From CAZRGV01 sp964599655 (lineage in GTDB: Bacteria; Planctomycetota; Planctomycetia; Isosphaerales; Isosphaeraceae): a stretch of 15,665 nucleotides of DNA. The position numbers and the translations under genes were made by a program. The stretch lies in the NCBI GenBank assembly GCA_964599655.1, contig CAZRGV010000138.1:1-15665 (forward strand), given 5' to 3'. The notes below the pieces were generated by a model, which saw nothing but the letters and a program-made list of their open reading frames with translations, did not search any database and had not been told where the DNA came from. Positions 12,846-15,665 of the stretch are shown in pieces. How positions within the stretch are numbered: the stretch's first letter is position 1; each line of letters begins with the position of its first letter.

Positions 12846-14552
12846 TCAGTGGTTGAAGCGGAACTCCGTGGACGCCAGCAGGGCCCAGGCCAGTTCTTGA
12901 ATGGCCTGGGTACGTTCCGTGCCGCGTTTTTCCAGATAGTCGGCGACCTCGGCGCGCTCTTCCGCGGTGGGCCGGCGTGTCAGCAAGGCCAGATACAGCT
13001 CCTCGGCCAAGGCCGAGGGGTCGGTCAGCTTCGCCAGCCGGGCCGTCAGGTTCTCGCCCGAAGGGGCAAGCCACCCTTGAACGGGCTGACCGTTGGAGAG
13101 GAAAAGGGCCTGATGCACGGTCGACTGGCCGCCGTCCTGCGACTGGCCGGCGATGCCGCCAAACTGCTTGATGAACGGGTTCAAATTCCCCTTGAGCCGA
13201 TCGAAGAGCGCGCGCTCGATGGTCTCGGCGCCGAGGGTCTGACGTTTCGAGTCGAGCCGGACCAGTTCGCCGAACCTCGGATCGGAGACAAGCAGTTGCC
13301 GCTCGACCTGCTTTCGGGTCTGTTCGATGATGCCGGTGGCCTGCATGACACTGAAGGCGAGTTGTTCGGGAGAAAGGGGCTTGAGGTTGGCGACCGCGAA
13401 GGTCGAGGGTGCCAGGTCGCTCTCCGACATGTCGGGCGCCGGCTCACTCGATCGTTGATACGTTCGCGTCAGGCTCAGCTCTCGGAGAAACGCTTTCACG
13501 TCGTAGCGCAAGGCCACGAACTCGTTGGCCAGCATCTCGAGGAGCTCGGGGTGCGAGGGCGGGTTGTCCTCGTGTTGGAAGTCCAAGGGTTGAACGAGCC
13601 CACGCCCCATCATCAAGGCCCAGAGCCGGTTCACGATGTTGCGGCTGAACTCGGGCACTTCGGGCGAGGCCAGGTGGGAGGGAAGCCCGGCTCGCCTGCT
13701 GTGTCGAGGAATCGCCCGGACCTTGTCCGCCGGGTAGACCCAGTACTCTTGGCCCTTGGCGACCGCCGGTTCGGTGATCTCGGGGGCGTCGAGTACGTGC
13801 GGGCCGGTCTTGTGGGTGATCTTTTTCTTGAACACCGAGGCGAACGTCACATCGCCGTCGGCCTTTTCGGCCAGGGAGGTCACGTTGCTGGCGTCGGTCA
13901 CGAGGTAGCTACGGCTGAAGAAGGCGAAGAGGCCGTAGTAGTGCGCCTGTTTGTAGTCGTCGATCAGCGGGTGGTCGTGGCACTGAGCGCACTGGAAGTC
14001 GCGGCCCAGGAACAGCCGGCCGACGTCGCGAGTGAGGAGGTTGGGATCGGCCTCCCGGTCGAGCACGAACTTGGCGGGCGCGCGTCGATCGGGTTCCGAG
14101 CCGTCGGCGGCGAGAATCTCCCGAACGAGCTGGTCATACGGCTTGTTGCGGGCGAACGACTCTCGGAGATACTCGTCCCAATCGGCGGAGGGCACGTGCT
14201 TGTCGGGCCGGCGCTCCATCAGCATCACGTCGAAGACGATCTGCATGCGTCGAGCGTATTCCGGGCTGGCCAGGAGCCGGTCGATCAGCTTCGCTCGTTT
14301 GTAAGGGGACGGGTCATCAAGGAAGCTCCGGGCCTCGGAGACGGTGGGAATCATGCCGGTCAGGTCGAGCGAGGCCCTACGCAGGAACTCGCCGTCGGTC
14401 GCCGCCGAAGCGAGACGTCCCTCGCGACCGTCCTCGATGGCCCGGTCGATCTTCTCGTGGAGGGGCATGTCGGCGATTGAGCGTCCCGACATGGTCAGAA
14501 CGACCAGACATCCCAAGCCCAGCCCCGCGAGCCAACGACCTCCATGACACAT
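12846..14552 (-). CDS. Secreted PSCyt2/PSD1 (DUF1549-DUF1553) protein, short form (module C)
   Basis: At 568 residues this is the smallest of the three and has neither a PSCyt1 nor a PA14-like domain. ATG 14552 has GGGGGAGG about six bases upstream and gives a Sec signal (hydrophobic about 8-20, probable cleavage after SIA at 27). The frame stays open to 14891, but those residues are arginine/proline-rich and overlap the neighbouring esterase gene, so I reject them. PSCyt2 occupies about 30-215, with RRASLDLTGMIPTVSEA and CAQCHDHPLIDDY (Cys188, Cys191, His192), a candidate haem-c site. PSD1 covers about 300-568, with IVNRLWALMMGRGLV, LSLTRTYQRSS and the closing STEFRFNH. It is the first gene of the module C operon, followed by DUF1501 and WD40. 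Confidence 0.95.
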   Translation of the reverse strand: MCHGGRWLAGLGLGCLVVLTMSGRSIADMPLHEKIDRAIEDGREGRLASAATDGEFLRRASLDLTGMIPTVSEARSFLDDPSPYKRAKLIDRLLASPEYARRMQIVFDVMLMERRPDKHVPSADWDEYLRESFARNKPYDQLVREILAADGSEPDRRAPAKFVLDREADPNLLTRDVGRLFLGRDFQCAQCHDHPLIDDYKQAHYYGLFAFFSRSYLVTDASNVTSLAEKADGDVTFASVFKKKITHKTGPHVLDAPEITEPAVAKGQEYWVYPADKVRAIPRHSRRAGLPSHLASPEVPEFSRNIVNRLWALMMGRGLVQPLDFQHEDNPPSHPELLEMLANEFVALRYDVKAFLRELSLTRTYQRSSEPAPDMSESDLAPSTFAVANLKPLSPEQLAFSVMQATGIIEQTRKQVERQLLVSDPRFGELVRLDSKRQTLGAETIERALFDRLKGNLNPFIKQFGGIAGQSQDGGQSTVHQALFLSNGQPVQGWLAPSGENLTARLAKLTDPSALAEELYLALLTRRPTAEERAEVADYLEKRGTERTQAIQELAWALLASTEFRFNH

Positions 14553-14683
14553 CACGAACCTCCCCCGTCTCACTCCCAAGATCGCCCCGGTCTCGTCGAC
14601 GGTTCGCGGCCAGCGCGGTTCGGGCGACCCCCAGACTCCAACGTTCGTTCGGCACTGGTCGGTCGGACGATTAACGCTTGTTA

Positions 14684-14712
14684 AACATACTCGCCACGAG
14701 GCCGGGACGCAA
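14684..14712 (-). promoter_or_regulatory. Candidate promoter for module C operon
   Basis: Minus-strand TTGCGT (14712-14707) and TATGTT (14689-14684) are 17 bases apart, matching consensus at 3 and 4 of 6 positions. The -10 element lies in an AT-rich patch (about 14670-14690) that stands out in a GC-rich gap. It would give a leader of roughly 125 bases before ATG 14552. Confidence 0.33.
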
Positions 14713-14793
14713 CGGAATTCCGATTCACGTCGCGCCGGTTGGCGAGATTTCGAGACGTGTGCCGAGGAGAGACGGGGCTGGGCGCGAGGGGAA

Positions 14794-14819
14794 GCGGACC
14801 GGCCTTGGGGCCGATCCGC
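14794..14819 (-). terminator. Stem-loop downstream of esterase, likely intrinsic-type terminator
   Basis: The arms 14794-14804 and 14809-14819 pair over 11 positions around a 4-base loop. The only irregular pair is G-U in the minus-strand transcript. It starts about 47 bases after the esterase stop, and in transcript direction is followed by TTCCCC, a poor but present T-containing tail. It would separate the esterase from the module C operon. Confidence 0.5.
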
Positions 14820-14866
14820 GCTCGGAGCCTGTTGCGTGTCAGGGCGACGAGGATTGGGGCGGACGT

Positions 14867-15665
14867 TTACTGAGCGGGAGCGCCGCAGCACTCGTCGTTG
14901 TCGCGCCAGAGCCAGCGGAGGGCGTCGGGTAGGATGGCGCGTCCGTGCTTGTTGCTATGGAAGCCCTCGCCGAAGACGAACGTGTAATCGTAACCCGAGA
15001 AGGCCAGCGCCTTGGCCATCTGCTGGTTGGCGAGCGGCCAGTTTCCGTGCGGGTTGTCCAGGTCTCGCGAGCCGTCCTGGAGGAAGACGCGGATCGGTTT
15101 TTTGGGGGTCTTGCGGATCAGGGCGGGATAGTTGTGGCCCCCCTCTCGCAGAGTCTTGCCGCTGGCGATGTTGGTGAACGAGCCCACCCAGGAGAGGACC
15201 TTGCCGAACTCTTGGGGCCGTTCCCAGGCGACGGTCCAGGCGCAGATGCCTCCGCTGGAGATGCCGGCGATGGCCCTGCTGGCCGGGTCGTGGCGGAGCA
15301 GGAGGGTCTTCTCGACCTCGGGCAGGATCTCTTCCAGAAGGAATCGAGCGTACTGGTCGGACAGCGTGTCGTACTCGAAGCTCCGGTTCGATCGGCCGCC
15401 GTCGAACGTGCCAGGGTTAATGAAGATGCCAACTGTGACGGGCATGTCGCCCTTGGCAATCAGGTTGTCGAAGACGGTTGGGACGAAGTCCTTGTAGCCA
15501 GCGCCGTCCTGAAAGACCATCACGCAGGCCGGGGTCTTGGCGTCGTACTGGGCTGGATCGTAAGCGATCGGACTTACGCCACGCTCCGTCTTGGCGAAGA
15601 AGAACGACTCGACCTGCCCGTCGGGCGTCACCGCCTTTTGCACGAGCGACTCGTCAAAATTTTGG
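14867..15665 (-). CDS. Fes-like alpha/beta-hydrolase esterase (5' end outside window)
   Basis: The last 265 residues of a putative esterase are visible. The frame is open to the window edge (reading QNFDESLVQ before a GTG at 15643), so the true start lies beyond it. The sequence fits the enterochelin-esterase/esterase D-like family: VMVFQDGAGY near the N-terminus of the visible part, nucleophile elbow GISSGG (first Ser of SS, codon 15257-15259), a probable acid in FLQDGSRDLDNPHGNW, and a C-terminal GFHSNKHG supplying the histidine. Hydrolysis of an ester on a sugar or siderophore-like substrate is typical of the family, but the substrate here is not determinable. The C-terminus ends with an unusual DECCGAPAQ. 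A stem-loop follows the stop, suggesting it is transcribed separately from module C. Confidence 0.9.
   Translation of the reverse strand, partial: QNFDESLVQKAVTPDGQVESFFFAKTERGVSPIAYDPAQYDAKTPACVMVFQDGAGYKDFVPTVFDNLIAKGDMPVTVGIFINPGTFDGGRSNRSFEYDTLSDQYARFLLEEILPEVEKTLLLRHDPASRAIAGISSGGICAWTVAWERPQEFGKVLSWVGSFTNIASGKTLREGGHNYPALIRKTPKKPIRVFLQDGSRDLDNPHGNWPLANQQMAKALAFSGYDYTFVFGEGFHSNKHGRAILPDALRWLWRDNDECCGAPAQ

Larger units (their letters stand above)
14553..14866. other. 314-base intergenic region
   Basis: This gap separates the esterase gene from the module C operon, both on the minus strand. It holds a GC-rich terminator-like stem-loop near the esterase (14794-14819), a candidate promoter near a local AT-rich patch (14684-14712), and the strong ribosome site of the module C gene. 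I see no gene in it. Confidence 0.7.

Noticed and set aside
13064..13076. Isolated GGGCAAGCCACCC matching part of the repeat core
   Set aside because: It lies inside the PSD1 coding region (GWLAP), lacks the GGTGG left arm, and is explained by the protein sequence.
12753..14480. 575-codon plus-strand open frame opposite the module C gene
   Set aside because: Antisense shadow for the same reasons.

Overview
The window reads as a stretch of a GC-rich planctomycete chromosome, probably Isosphaeraceae-like (the phylum is well supported, the family is inference). The main evidence is three separate copies of a gene pair typical of Planctomycetota: a secreted PSCyt2/PSD1 (DUF1549/DUF1553) protein beside a Tat-exported DUF1501 protein. 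No tRNA, rRNA, CRISPR array, transposase or phage gene was seen.

Layout. (1) Bases 1-945 hold no credible gene. From about 71 to 786 there is an array of palindromic repeats: nine exact copies of a 15-bp hairpin core, embedded in two nested recent duplications. (2) Module A, plus strand, 946-4790: a PSCyt2/PSD1 protein with a PA14-like front domain, then DUF1501. (3) Module B, minus strand, 10187 down to 4798: a large PSCyt1-PSCyt2-PSD1 protein, then DUF1501, then a small secreted zinc metallopeptidase resembling the anthrax lethal factor catalytic domain. It converges on module A with only 7 bases between stop codons. (4) Module C, minus strand, 14552 down to 10395: a short PSCyt2/PSD1 protein, then DUF1501, then a WD40 beta-propeller whose start overlaps the DUF1501 stop (ATGA). 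(5) At the right edge, minus strand, the 3' part of a Fes-like alpha/beta-hydrolase esterase.

How the parts may fit together. The PSCyt2/PSD1 proteins carry Sec signals and one CxxCH haem-c motif each, plus a second in the PSCyt1 domain of module B. The DUF1501 partners carry twin-arginine signals and an alkaline-phosphatase-like fold signature. Each module therefore looks like a two-part exported system, one partner a likely c-type cytochrome and the other probably exported already folded. The substrate is unknown. The modules differ in front domain (PA14-like, PSCyt1 or none) and in the accessory gene (none, metallopeptidase, WD40), which suggests diversification of one toolkit.

Candidate promoters lie ahead of all three modules. 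GC-rich stem-loops lie after module C and after the esterase. The most unusual feature is the repeat array at the left end.
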